DNA from: Clostridiaceae bacterium
GTDB lineage: Bacteria; Bacillota; Clostridia; Oscillospirales; Butyricicoccaceae
Direction: 5' to 3'
Length of the DNA stretch: 50,951 nucleotides
Assembly (NCBI GenBank): GCA_009911355.1
Contig: QXXE01000025.1
Coordinates: forward strand, 1-50,951
Shown here: piece after piece, positions 8,914-18,977 of the stretch
Position numbering within the stretch: the stretch's first letter is position 1
How the letters are laid out: the number at the start of each line of letters is the position of its first letter
The notes under the pieces: model-generated
Seen by the model: the letters and a program-made list of their open reading frames with translations, nothing else
What the model was told of the DNA's origin: nothing
The model's database searches: none
Made by a program: the position numbers and the translations under genes

Positions 8914-8942
8914 AGTATACGCTATTTATCCGGAAAACGCAA
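8914..8942 (-). promoter_or_regulatory. Sigma-70 promoter of ddl-murI
   Basis: Read on the minus strand: -35 TTGCGT, 17-base spacer, -10 TATACT, ending about 55 bases before the ddl ATG at 8858. Confidence 0.7.
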
Positions 8943-9133
8943 AGAAATTCCTAACAAAAGCGCAAGGGAATCTGTTAAAAAACTGTAAAATATGCACAGC
9001 GCCCCCCTTGAGGCGGCTCTAACGCGGCTTTTTTCCGCGCCGGAGGGCAGATTTGCTCCGCCAAGCAGGGCGCGCGTCCGCCGGGGCAGCCCCCGTTTGC
9101 CGTCCGGCCGCCCGCCCCCAAGAGGGCAACAGA

Positions 9134-9180
9134 AAGCGGCGTTCCCGCCCTCCCCTGTTTGGGAGCCGGGACGCCGCTCG
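9134..9180 (-). terminator. Long hairpin after the AraC gene
   Basis: AGCGGCGTTCCCGCCCTCCC on the plus strand pairs with GGGAGCCGGGACGCCGCT across a six-base loop, with one or two mismatches. On the minus strand the stem is followed by TTTCTGTT, so it may end AraC transcription. The rest of 8943-9219 holds GC-rich sequence in which I see no gene. Confidence 0.5.
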
Positions 9181-9219
9181 GCAGCTGCTTTATGGGTTTT
9201 TTCGGGGGTGTGCCAGACC

Positions 9220-10089
9220 TCACGGCCCGTCCTGCCGGACAACATAGGTTTTCCGGTATTTTTTGGGCGACATTCCCACCTGCTTGGTAAACTGCGTACT
9301 GAAATAACTGGTCGTTTCATAGCCGACCCGTTCCCCGATCTCGGTGATGGACAGGTCGGTGGTAATCAGGAGCGTCTGCGCCTCGCCAATGCGCCTGCGG
9401 AGCAGGTAATTCATCGGGGAGTATCCGAAAACCCGCTTGAAAACGTGCGACATATAATGCATGCTCATATTGAGCGCTTCCGCGGCATAGGACAGATCGA
9501 CCGCATCCATATAATGCTCGTCCAGGTACTTCCGGATTCTCGCCCCCAACACGCGCTCCTCCTCCGAGTCCTCTTCCGGCCCCGCCCCGGTCAGGACAGG
9601 AAGGATTTTCACCAGGAACGACTCCATGAGCAGCTGCGCGAACTTTTCCGACTGGCAAGTCCCGGCGCGCAGCGCGTCAAACATCATCTCACACAGCCGT
9701 TCCAGCACTGGCAGGCAGGCTTCGCAGGAATACACCGGCTGCGCGTTGTCCGGGATCAGCGCATCCCTGCGCAGCCCCGGCAGGGCGAGCCCGCCGACCG
9801 CCAGGCAGTAAATGCTCAGCTTGTGCTCGCTCCAAATGGCCTCGTCATGCAGGACGCCGCTGTTGTAAACAATCAAATCCCCCGCGCAGACATACTGCTG
9901 GCGGTCGCCGATAAAATATTTGCTCACCCCGCTGCGCACAAGGATCAGCTCGACAAAATCCTTGTGGGAGTGCATCACGCGCGGATAAATGCTTTTCGCA
10001 GGGTCAATCCGGCTGACATACAGTAGCCGCGGCTGGTTTTCCCCCGTGAACACAGGCTCATAGGCGTGTTTGACAAAGCATTGGATCAT
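9220..10089 (-). CDS. AraC-family transcriptional regulator with cupin sensor domain
   Basis: A 289-residue regulator. The N-terminal cupin-like part (about 25-105: PRVMHSHKDFVELILVRSG, then GDLIVYNSGVLHDE) probably binds a sugar or other small ligand. The C-terminal double helix-turn-helix (about 185-285) includes DLSYAAEALNMSMHYMSHVF and the signature SITEIGERVGYETTSYFSTQF followed by GMSPKKYR. The ATG at 10089 has AGGAGG 9 bases upstream. No sugar-use or transport genes are adjacent in this window, so the regulon cannot be guessed. The nearest genes are ddl (same strand, with its own promoter) and a gene-poor stretch. Confidence 0.9.
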   Translation of the reverse strand: MIQCFVKHAYEPVFTGENQPRLLYVSRIDPAKSIYPRVMHSHKDFVELILVRSGVSKYFIGDRQQYVCAGDLIVYNSGVLHDEAIWSEHKLSIYCLAVGGLALPGLRRDALIPDNAQPVYSCEACLPVLERLCEMMFDALRAGTCQSEKFAQLLMESFLVKILPVLTGAGPEEDSEEERVLGARIRKYLDEHYMDAVDLSYAAEALNMSMHYMSHVFKRVFGYSPMNYLLRRRIGEAQTLLITTDLSITEIGERVGYETTSYFSTQFTKQVGMSPKKYRKTYVVRQDGP

Positions 10090-10424
10090 GGCTGTTTTCC
10101 TCCTTCCCGCCCAGGCAATCCGCTGTAGCGCAAAACCGTCCTGTTCATTTTCATGATAGCAGAAAACCCGATTCCTGTCACGCTTCCGGTATCATTTGAC
10201 CATCAGGTTTCCGCAAAGAACCTCGCGCCCGGCTTTGCAGCCCATCCGTGATCCGCAAAAGGCGATGGCCGCCCACTCTGAAAACGGGCGGCTTCCGGTA
10301 CGGATGGGAAATGCCAGAAAGATATGGGGTTTCATACATACGCGCTTGCGCATGGTAATCGTCAATGCGCTTGCGCCAGGTGGCCGTCAACGCGCTTGCG
10401 GGCTTCCCTGGCTGCATCGGCTCG

Positions 10425-10515
10425 GAGGCCGATGCAACGCCGATATGCCACAAGCTTTCGTTGCCCGCGGCAATCCTGACGGGTTTCAAGGGAAAGCGGC
10501 GCAGCATGACGGAGC
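10425..10515. repeat. Second dispersed repeat family, copy 1
   Basis: Contains GGTTTCAAGGGAAAGCGGCG followed by CAGCATGACGG, preceded by a short inverted repeat (CTGCATCGGCTC and GAGGCCGATGCA). A similar arrangement occurs at 17040-17160. The shared core is about 24 bases. Confidence 0.45.
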
Positions 10516-10844
10516 AGATGCAAGCAAGTTGCGTGCGGCGGCGCTGAGATCGGGGTACGGTTTCGGCTTGTGCCGCGCCCTTGCTTCCTATAACCTTATT
10601 ATCGCAGATTCCAGCCGGGATTTCTTCTGACATTTCGCTTTTGTATTCAAAAACCCGAAAATATTTCCAGTCCAAAACAATTCGATTTTTTTGCATTTTT
10701 TGTCCAGGGTGGCGTTTTAGAGGTTCGTTTTGTGAAATCAGCGTGTTTCCCGTTTCCCGCTCCCCCGGCCTTCCCGCGCGGCAACTTGTGATTTTCTGCT
10801 TTCTTTTGCGCCTTCGCTTTCCGTAAGGCCGGGCGGCGGTTGCC

Positions 10845-10980
10845 GCGCTGCGCCGCTCGCGCACCCTCCGCCGCACGCGCGCGCTCTGCGCCGCTCACGC
10901 GTGCCCTGCGCCGCTCATGCGCACCCTCCACCGCTCGCGCACACCCTGCGCCGCTCACGCACCCTGCGCCGCTCGCCAGA
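10845..10980. repeat. Degenerate 18-21-bp tandem repeat, about 7 units
   Basis: Successive units resemble GCGCCGCTCACGCGCACCCT with point changes and small length changes, ending at CTGCGCCGCTCGCC. No unique spacers and no coding signal. Confidence 0.65.
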
Positions 10981-11308
10981 TTTCCCGCAGGCTATGCAGC
11001 CACCCGGCGGATACCAAACCCCCGCTTTCCTGTTAAGGGAACCAGCGGCCTTATCCCCAAAGCGGGAAGCATGGGGTTCACGGGCTCAGCAGCCGCCCAG
11101 GCGTGGCGCTGCGGAAGGGATGGGGCACTCCGCGCGGGCGTTGTGCGGCCAATCTTGGCCAGGCTGTGCGCACCCTGCCGCCGTTTTCCAGCCGGGAAAC
11201 CGCAACCGCCCTTCCCACGCTTGCCGAAAACCCCCGAATGCAAGCGGGATTGGTTAGAATCCCTAAGTTTTTGCTGCCCCCAGCCTGAATTTCTGGAAGT
11301 TTCAGCCC

Positions 11309-11337
11309 TTTCCAAACGCACCCTTTCGCAGTATAAT
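11309..11337 (+). promoter_or_regulatory. Candidate promoter of the acyltransferase-like gene
   Basis: -35 TTTCCA (four of six consensus bases), 17-base spacer, perfect -10 TATAAT, 78 bases before the ATG at 11415. Confidence 0.55.
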
Positions 11338-11414
11338 AAAGCCAGAAACTTAGATTGGCAAATAAAATAATTTCAGGAAAGCAACCGGAACAATCGCGAT
11401 GGAGGCGATGCAAC

Positions 11415-12737
11415 ATGGTAACTTTAACCGACCACCCGCTGCTGCGGACAGACAGCTATGGCAAGATTTTCCTGTACACAACCCAAGAGGACGTGGCCTG
11501 CGTGCCGCGCCACCGCATCCGTATGAGCGAGCCTGTGCGCCCGGCGTGCCTGCTCGAAGCGGTGAAAACCGCGCTTTTGCGCTTCCCCCACATGATGCTG
11601 GGGCTTGCGGCGACGGAAACCCAATATCGGTACCGCCTGCTTGTCGAGGAGCCTGTTGTGCTCCCCTTTGACGGCGTGACCCAGCGTTACACGATCGGCT
11701 CTGCCGACACCCACGGCTATTTGTTCCTCGTAGGCTACCACGAGGACACGATTTTCATGGAATACCAGCACAGCATCAGCGACGGGCGCGGCTTTGAGGA
11801 GTTCATCCGCTGCGTACTGTTCCATTATTTGAAAGCTTGCGGCCATCCGGTGGAAAACGACGGCACGGTACGCGCGACGGATTCGGCTTTTGTGACTGAG
11901 GAATCCGAAGACGCGTTCCGCAAGCTTGACGCGATGGAGCCCTCGCCTGCGGGCATTTACCAGAAGCCTGCGGCGCTGCATGCTGACGGGCTCACCTGGG
12001 ACAACGACTCTCCGGAGGTAGTGAGCGAGATCACTTTCCCGTTTGGCGAGCTGCATGCCAAGGCAAAGGAGCTCGGAGTCTCACCGCTGTCTATCATTGC
12101 GCCGCTGTTCAGCCGTGCATTCAGCCACAAATTCGGCGAGGGGCGCACGGAGCCGGTGATTGCGGAAATCCCGGTTGACCTGCGGCAGGTGCTGCCGTCG
12201 CTGACCACGCGTTATTTTGTGTGCTTTATCGACCTGCCTTACGAAGCTGAATACAACGAGCTCCCACTCGCGGAGGTATTCCGGAAGACAAAGGATTTCC
12301 TGGCGAGCCAGATGGCAGCGGAGCAGCTGTTGTACCGTGGCAAGCGTGCGAGCTCGGTATGTCGCGAGTTACACGAGAGGGACATGCCGCTTGCGGAGAA
12401 GGAAGCGGAGGCGCGGCAGCTTGCGCGGCAATTTGTAATTGATGACAGTTTCCTGATTACGAATGTTGGGCAGTTTAGGCTTCCGCCGACGGTGCAGCCA
12501 TATGTGCTGGAATATGGTGCGGTGCTGCCTTGCAGTGTGCAGCCGTTTGCGATGCTGGTCAGTTCGTACAATGGGGTGATGAAGCTATCGGTTGCGCAGC
12601 GTGACCATGATTTCCAGGTGGTATCTGAGCTTCAGCAGGAGCTGGTGGGGCTTGGCATTTCTGCGAAGCTGAAGAGCTATCCATTCCTTGTGACGCGGTA
12701 CAACGGGTCAGACAGCTCGGTTCGCTACGGGTTCTAA
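11415..12737 (+). CDS. Condensation-domain-like acyltransferase (HxxxDG type)
   Basis: A 440-residue protein with the layout of the chloramphenicol-acetyltransferase-like/condensation superfamily: two similar lobes and the active-site motif HSISDG at residues 119-124 (HxxxDG). The C-terminal lobe has FVIDDSFLITNVGQF and the bridge-strand-like segment near 360-370. Relatives include alcohol acetyltransferases and stand-alone NRPS condensation domains, so it probably moves an acyl group to an alcohol or amine. Substrate unknown. It stands alone: no carrier protein, adenylation domain or polyketide gene is nearby. The ATG at 11415 has GGAGG 9 bases upstream. The long open frame upstream of it lacks a site. 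A strong terminator follows. Confidence 0.7.
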   Translation: MVTLTDHPLLRTDSYGKIFLYTTQEDVACVPRHRIRMSEPVRPACLLEAVKTALLRFPHMMLGLAATETQYRYRLLVEEPVVLPFDGVTQRYTIGSADTHGYLFLVGYHEDTIFMEYQHSISDGRGFEEFIRCVLFHYLKACGHPVENDGTVRATDSAFVTEESEDAFRKLDAMEPSPAGIYQKPAALHADGLTWDNDSPEVVSEITFPFGELHAKAKELGVSPLSIIAPLFSRAFSHKFGEGRTEPVIAEIPVDLRQVLPSLTTRYFVCFIDLPYEAEYNELPLAEVFRKTKDFLASQMAAEQLLYRGKRASSVCRELHERDMPLAEKEAEARQLARQFVIDDSFLITNVGQFRLPPTVQPYVLEYGAVLPCSVQPFAMLVSSYNGVMKLSVAQRDHDFQVVSELQQELVGLGISAKLKSYPFLVTRYNGSDSSVRYGF

Positions 12738-12743
12738 GCAACG

Positions 12744-12777
12744 AAAAACCGGACGTGTTTCCACGCCCGGTTTTTTT
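12744..12777 (+). terminator. Rho-independent terminator
   Basis: AAACCGGACGTG pairs with CACGCCCGGTTT (one G-U pair or mismatch) and is followed by seven T. It starts 6 bases after the acyltransferase-like gene stop. Confidence 0.85.
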
Positions 12778-12778
12778 G

Positions 12779-12960
12779 CCCTCCGCAGGCAGCGCCAGGG
12801 GCTCCGCCCCCTGGACCCCCGGCCCTCCGCAGGCAGCGCCAGAGGGGCTAACCCCTCTGGACTCCCTTTCTCGCCTGCGGGCGGGACGTGGGATTCTGGC
12901 CTATAGAAATTGAAGGGTACCCAATGACCAGCCCGCCATAAGGACAGCGGGCCGGTCGAG
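12779..12960. repeat. Composite dispersed repeat (modules A and B)
   Basis: Module A (CCCTCCGCAGGCAGCGCCAG, GGGGCTCCGCCCCCTGG, CCAGAGGGGCTAACCCCTCTGG, CGCCTGCGGGCGGGACG), then a linker containing GAAATTGAAGGGTACCCAAT, then hairpin B at 12926-12957 with arms GACCAGCCCGC and GCGGGCCGGTC. It fills the gap between convergent genes. Confidence 0.85.
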
Positions 12961-12994
12961 TTACTCCGGTGCCCCCCTTCCACTGTGCGCAGCT

Positions 12995-13753
12995 TTACGG
13001 CAGCAGCGCCGCAGCCGCATCCCGCAAAAACTGCGCACAGCCGGGCACCTCGCGGTCATAATACGCGGCGAAGCGCGGGTCACAGACATACATTTCGCAG
13101 AGCCCCCGTTGCGTTGCGCCAGTGCAATCCGGCATGGCGAACCCGAGCCAGCGCCGGTGCAAGCCCAACAGCCGCCGCCCCTCCCCGCCGGAAGGCTGTT
13201 CACCCGCGCGCACTGCGGCGGCAAGCCCGTCCAGGATTTCCTGTTCCAGCGCTTCCATTTCGCGATATGCGTCCTCGCTCAGCGCCGCAAAATGCCGGTT
13301 TTGCGCTTCCACCGCGTCCTCGCCGTAGCGAGCCCGCAGCTCCGCACCATAAAGGCGCTGGTTTTCCTCCAATTTTTCTTGCTTGAAGCATTCAAATTTT
13401 TCACTGTCTGCCATTGTAACTCCTCCTGTTTCGTGTTCGATCGTCCGATCGATGGTTTCAATCAGCCGGCAGAGCTCCCTGCGGCGCGTCTCGAGCCGCG
13501 CCCGCTGGCCACGGAGCGCCGAAAGGCGGTCAACCCCCGGCTCGTGAACCAACCGCGCAATCATTTCCAGCGGCATCCCCAGCGCCCTGTACATCAGCAC
13601 CTGTTGGAGCTGGTCGACCTCCCGCGTACCATAAACGCGATACCCCGCATGCGTCACCCGCGCGGGCTTCACCAGCCCGATACTGTCATAATAACGCAGC
13701 GTGCGGGGGCTCACGCCGGATAGCGCGGCAAGCTGCCCGATTGTGTACTCCAT
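12995..13753 (-). CDS. MerR-family regulator with TipAS drug-binding domain
   Basis: A 252-residue regulator. Residues 1-70 form a MerR winged helix (YTIGQLAALSGVSPRTLRYYDSIGLVKP). A coiled-coil linker runs about 75-120. The C-terminal part from about 130 resembles TipAS (KEKLEENQRLYGAELRARYGED-like block and HRRWLGF), which binds thiopeptides and other molecules in TipAL. The ATG at 13753 has AGGAGGTGG 8 bases upstream. The promoter has the 19-base spacer and central dyad expected of MerR autoregulation (13779-13809). No adjacent efflux gene is present, so its other targets lie elsewhere. Confidence 0.9.
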   Translation of the reverse strand: MEYTIGQLAALSGVSPRTLRYYDSIGLVKPARVTHAGYRVYGTREVDQLQQVLMYRALGMPLEMIARLVHEPGVDRLSALRGQRARLETRRRELCRLIETIDRTIEHETGGVTMADSEKFECFKQEKLEENQRLYGAELRARYGEDAVEAQNRHFAALSEDAYREMEALEQEILDGLAAAVRAGEQPSGGEGRRLLGLHRRWLGFAMPDCTGATQRGLCEMYVCDPRFAAYYDREVPGCAQFLRDAAAALLP

Positions 13754-13778
13754 GTTACGTCCACCTCCTGACAAACCC

Positions 13779-13809
13779 ATCATAAAGCATGACGCAGCGT
13801 CAATGTCAA
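13779..13809 (-). promoter_or_regulatory. MerR-type promoter/operator, 19-bp spacer
   Basis: On the minus strand: -35 TTGACA, 19-base spacer, -10 TATGAT. The spacer carries the perfect dyad TGACGCAGCGTCA (13790-13802). An over-long spacer with a central dyad is the diagnostic MerR-family operator, lying 26 bases before the regulator's own ATG. Confidence 0.85.
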
Positions 13810-13889
13810 GCATTTTCTTAAAAATATTTTCTCCCTCCCCGCAGCATCCTAAAAGCATCCCCTAATGATTTCAGGATTCCCTTCGTCCC

Positions 13890-14062
13890 GCCCGCAGGCG
13901 TGATAAAGTTTTTACTCGATTTTTTTTCAAAAAAATCGCGGGAGTCCAGAGGGCGGAGCCCTTTGGCGCTGCCCGCGCAGGGCCGGGAGTCCAGAGGGCG
14001 GAGCCCTTTGGCGCTGCCCGCGCAGGGCCGGGTGTCCAGAGGGCGGGATGCCCTCTGGTGCG
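13890..14062. repeat. Dispersed repeat, A/T-hairpin version
   Basis: Inverted relative to the copy at 1-125: the A/T hairpin segment near 13908-13940, then two tandem modules with GGAGTCCAGAGGGCGGAGCC and GCTGCCCGCGCAGGGCCGGG. Located between divergent MerR and SLH genes. Confidence 0.75.
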
Positions 14063-14170
14063 ACGCAGAAAAGTCAGATTTTTCCGGCTGAAAATGGCAT
14101 TCTCACAGCATAAATTCCGTAACATGGTGAAAAATAGAGGCAAAGACTTTTTGGAAAGGGTGTCAAACCA

Positions 14171-15157
14171 TTGAAACTGCTTAAATCCGCCGCGGGCCGC
14201 AGCACCATGCTCCTGCTCGCCCTGGTCCTTGCCGTCCCCGCCTCCGCCTCCGCCGCCTTCTGGAGCCGCGTCCTCTCTGGCAACAGCACTCCCACCGCCG
14301 CCGCCCAGCAAGGCAGCGCCCCCGTAGTCAAACCCATCACCGGCGAAACCTACGCCGACGTTGCCGTCGAACTCCAACTCGAAGCCACCGACGCCGACGG
14401 CGACGCCGTCATCTTCAAACTGGTCGACGCACCAACCTACGGCATCGCCGAAATCGACGGCGCTACCCTCCGCTACACCCCCGCAGGCAAGACCGGCAGC
14501 GAGAAATTCAGCTATACCGCCATCGATACCACAGGCAATACCGCCGAACCCGCAACCATCAAAATCAAAATCCGCCGCAACGCCGCTAAACACACATACG
14601 CCGATATGTCCCACAACCCCGCCCATTATGCGGCGCTTCAACTCGACCGCGCAGGCGTGATCACCGGCGAACGCATCGGCGCTTCCTGGTTCTTCCGCCC
14701 CAATGAAGAAGTCACCCGCAGCGAGTTTATCGCTATGGCTGCCGCCGTCGCCGGCCTCCCCATCGAAGCTACCACCCAAACCGATTTCGCCGACGATTCC
14801 GGCCTCTCCGATTGGGCAAAACCCTATATCAGCGCAGCCGCCTCAAGCGGCCTCATCAGCGGCTGCGGCGGCACAAACGGCGCGGTAGAAATCCGCGGCG
14901 CAAACCCCATTACCATCGCCGAAGCAAGCGTCATCGTCAATAACCTCCTCGCAGAAGCCTTCGACGAGTACGTCATGACCCTCGCCACCGAACACCAGCC
15001 CGGCGAGGATTGGGCTGCCACCGTGACCGCCGCCCTCACCCAAGCCGATGTTCTGCCCGAACAGGCCAAACAGCAAGGCTCCAACACCCCCATCACCCGC
15101 CAGACCGCCTGCGAAATGCTCTACACGGTCATGTGCATGATGGAAGAAAAAGACTGA
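14171..15157 (+). CDS. Secreted protein with Ig/cadherin-like and S-layer homology domains
   Basis: A 328-residue surface protein. Signal peptide 1-29 (MLLLALVLAVPASASA). A VCBS/cadherin-like beta domain runs about 50-135 (LEATDADGDAVIFKLVDAPTYG, LRYTPAGKTGSEKFSYTA). At least two SLH motifs lie about 140-260 (ALQLDRAGVITG, EVTRSEFIAMAA, WAKPYISAAASSGLISG), with a weaker third at the C-terminus. SLH repeats anchor proteins to the wall, so it likely sits on the cell surface. The start appears to be TTG at 14171, preceded by GGAAAGGG. An ATG at codon 13 would cut into the signal peptide. Codons are strongly C-ending compared with neighbours. A terminator follows. Confidence 0.8.
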   Translation: MKLLKSAAGRSTMLLLALVLAVPASASAAFWSRVLSGNSTPTAAAQQGSAPVVKPITGETYADVAVELQLEATDADGDAVIFKLVDAPTYGIAEIDGATLRYTPAGKTGSEKFSYTAIDTTGNTAEPATIKIKIRRNAAKHTYADMSHNPAHYAALQLDRAGVITGERIGASWFFRPNEEVTRSEFIAMAAAVAGLPIEATTQTDFADDSGLSDWAKPYISAAASSGLISGCGGTNGAVEIRGANPITIAEASVIVNNLLAEAFDEYVMTLATEHQPGEDWAATVTAALTQADVLPEQAKQQGSNTPITRQTACEMLYTVMCMMEEKD

Positions 15158-15164
15158 TTTTTGA

Positions 15165-15194
15165 AGCCGCGGGGCGCTGATGCTCCGCGGTTTT
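15165..15194 (+). terminator. Rho-independent terminator of SLH gene
   Basis: GCCGCGGGGC and GCTCCGCGGT form a stem around GCTGAT followed by TTTTCC, directly after the SLH gene stop. Confidence 0.75.
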
Positions 15195-15303
15195 CCGTTT
15201 CTGCCGTGGCTCTGGGATTGCTGCCGGGCTTCCTTTTTGCTTGCGCGGTGGTATAATATATTGTAAAAGAGATTATACGTTTTTTCGGGAAAGGAGGACG
15301 CAT

Positions 15304-16233
15304 ATGCTGTTCCGGATTGAGGATTGCGAAAACATAAGCGGGAAGCGTCGGGATTGCCAGCTTCCCAAAACGCCGCCAATCATCCCCTTTGCCGAATTGC
15401 AGCACTGGCTGGCGGTCGAAATCCGCAAGGCAGTCAACGGCGCGAACAACCGGAGGCTGCTCAGCTATTCCAAGTCGCTTGGGGTGTGCCTGCTGAAATA
15501 TAACCGGTTTGCGGATAACGCGCTGCATCTCATCCGGCAGAACGCGCAGGGATATGCGGTGTACAGCGTGCTGGAAAAGCATCCGGAGGTCAGCTGTGCG
15601 CGGTTTGACCTCGAACACGGGCTTTATGATTTTGAGGGAAATGATCTGCGCAAGGCTTGGGACAAGGACGTCCTCTTATCCCAATTCCAGGCGGATATAT
15701 CGGACAACGATCTTCTGGACGCTTACCTGCGGCGGATGACCGGGGGTGGCCGGAAATTGTACGCGTCGCCCGAGAAAGACCATGAGGTGCTGCGGCTCCA
15801 ATCGCCGGAGGACTGTGCGGCCCAATCGCAGGAACACTTTATGGTCCATACCTACCTGTACGCTGTGTACCTTCTTTACGGGCTGTTCTGGAAATACGGC
15901 ATGGACGAGCAGCTGCATTATAGGCTGTGCCGGGATATCATGCAGCTGGACAAGTTCCACTTTACATACTGCGGGGAAGAGGAACGCTCCGGGCTGCTAC
16001 ACATTATTTTTTACCTCTATTCCGAGGGAAAGCGCGAGCGGGAAATGGCCGCGCGGACGTTTGCGGCGTGCATGGCGCAGCCCGATTTCTGCACCCATTA
16101 CAGCCCGATCTGGCAGCTGTACGATATCCAGCAAAACCCGTTTGACTACGCGCTCGCGCTGTCGGATTACAACAGCAACGTGGTATCGGACTGCATTTGG
16201 GCGCGCTATCAGCGCGAATTTGACTTGGCATAG
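15304..16233 (+). CDS. Hypothetical protein, unknown family
   Basis: A 309-residue, probably cytoplasmic and largely helical protein that I do not recognise. No signal peptide, membrane segment or known motif is visible. It has an aromatic-rich middle (HFMVHTYLYAVYLLYGLFWK at about 181-200) and conserved-looking acidic/cysteine blocks (FHFTYCGEEERSG). The ATG at 15304 has AAAGGAGG 7 bases upstream, so translation is well supported. It is transcribed alone between the SLH terminator and its own terminator at 16310-16349. Confidence 0.75.
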   Translation: MLFRIEDCENISGKRRDCQLPKTPPIIPFAELQHWLAVEIRKAVNGANNRRLLSYSKSLGVCLLKYNRFADNALHLIRQNAQGYAVYSVLEKHPEVSCARFDLEHGLYDFEGNDLRKAWDKDVLLSQFQADISDNDLLDAYLRRMTGGGRKLYASPEKDHEVLRLQSPEDCAAQSQEHFMVHTYLYAVYLLYGLFWKYGMDEQLHYRLCRDIMQLDKFHFTYCGEEERSGLLHIIFYLYSEGKREREMAARTFAACMAQPDFCTHYSPIWQLYDIQQNPFDYALALSDYNSNVVSDCIWARYQREFDLA

Positions 16234-16309
16234 CCGCAGCGGGCAGCGATGCAGCACAACAGGCAGAAAAAAAGCCGGTACCGCAAGGGTAAGGCTTCCT
16301 AAAAAAGCT

Positions 16310-16349
16310 GAGGGCAAGACAGACCACAACGGCCTGCCTTGCCCTTTTT
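16310..16349 (+). terminator. Rho-independent terminator
   Basis: AGGGCAAG (16311-16318) pairs with CTTGCCCT (16338-16345) and is followed by T residues, after the hypothetical gene. Confidence 0.7.
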
Positions 16350-16415
16350 ATACTGCGTAACCCACTATGGCGCTTTTAAGGGAAGTGCCTGTCGGAGAAC
16401 GTGGCAAATTGCATT

Positions 16416-16862
16416 TCAGCGTGCGTTTTCCATGTAATCCAAATAATCAGCGCCCACATAAACGACACGATCATTTTTTATGAAAAAGCCGATATTCTCG
16501 CCCCACTCCCCTTCGCCCTCAACCGCATAGGCTACTTCATCGTCTTTGCTTTCCATATCCACATATAATGCCATAAACCAGCAATAGCCCAATACATCAA
16601 GAGGGCTATCCAGTTCAGGCAATTCAAACCCTTCCTCTAAGCCGTTCCCCTCTTGAGCGCAATTTATGAGTTTTTGGCAAATTTCATTGATCACAGGCTC
16701 AGAAAGGCTGTTAAATGCGTCAACGCATTTTTCAGCGCATTCCATGAAATCAGGGCTGCCGCTATTTGCGTAAACAATCAATTCATCCTCGTTTTCGTCG
16801 TTACGGAAAAATTTACTATTGAAGCGGCCTTCCCCATCTTCCTGTTGCAGCCAGAAAATCAT
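16416..16862 (-). CDS. Small acidic hypothetical protein
   Basis: A 148-residue, very acidic protein of lower GC content than its neighbours. The ATG at 16862 has GGAGGA 8 bases upstream. The composition (many E/D, FNSLSEPVINEICQKLINC helix, then VLGYCWFMALYVDM) and the size resemble DUF6985-like or contact-toxin immunity-type proteins. That comparison is weak and no toxin gene lies beside it. Lower GC hints at recent acquisition. Function unknown. Confidence 0.7.
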   Translation of the reverse strand: MIFWLQQEDGEGRFNSKFFRNDENEDELIVYANSGSPDFMECAEKCVDAFNSLSEPVINEICQKLINCAQEGNGLEEGFELPELDSPLDVLGYCWFMALYVDMESKDDEVAYAVEGEGEWGENIGFFIKNDRVVYVGADYLDYMENAR

Positions 16863-16933
16863 AAAATCCGTCCTCCATAAAAATTTGATATCCTGTAAAA
16901 TTTTTGTTGATCGGCAAGGTTATTATAGAAAGC

Positions 16934-16969
16934 AACACCCACCGAAAAAACTCTTTTTCAGTGGGTGTT
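16934..16969. terminator. Strong bidirectional hairpin
   Basis: AACACCCAC pairs with GTGGGTGTT, and the internal GAAAAA and TTTTTC extend the stem around ACTC. It lies upstream of the small acidic gene and downstream (with respect to groEL transcription) of groEL, so it may insulate the two. Confidence 0.5.
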
Positions 16970-17039
16970 CACTCCTTTACGGGATGCTCCGCAACGGTAC
17001 CGGCCTTTTGCGGCCATTTATGGCACGTTGTGGCTGCGG

Positions 17040-17165
17040 GGGCTCAGAGCCTATCCCATAGTTCAGACGTGCGCAGATTGCACCGCCAGGTTTTCCGTCA
17101 GGCCAAGCCGATTTCCCACCGGAACCCTTTGTAGGTTTCAAGGGGGAGCGGCGCAGCATGGCCGG
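17040..17165. repeat. Second dispersed repeat family, copy 2
   Basis: Carries GGTTTCAAGGGGGAGCGGCG followed by CAGCATGGCCGG, matching the copy near 10425-10515. It sits 40 bases after the groEL stop and may overlap its transcript end. No gene is seen in 16970-17205. Confidence 0.45.
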
Positions 17166-17205
17166 AAAGATGCCGCTGTGTGCGGATAATTGGGGGGATA
17201 GGCGC

Positions 17206-18888
<1,683 letters not shown>

Positions 18889-18977
18889 TTAGGCCATGTT
18901 TGAAATTTGTCCGCTTTTTGCCTTGGCTGGCGGTAAAACCCCGCGCCGCCGGCTACACTTCCAAGTTATCAAGCAAG

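Larger units (their letters stand above)
10090..11300. other. Gene-poor stretch with degenerate sequence
   Basis: About 1.2 kb between the AraC gene and the acyltransferase-like gene. Frames that stay open here are arginine/alanine/proline-rich and lack ribosome binding sites, so I do not call genes. It holds a dispersed element near 10425-10515 (also near 17040-17160) and a degenerate 18-21-bp tandem repeat at about 10845-10980. Confidence 0.6.

Noticed and set aside
10178..11370. Several overlapping frames on both strands between the AraC and acyltransferase-like genes
   Set aside because: Low-complexity Arg/Ala/Pro products without ribosome sites. They overlap repeats and contradict each other.
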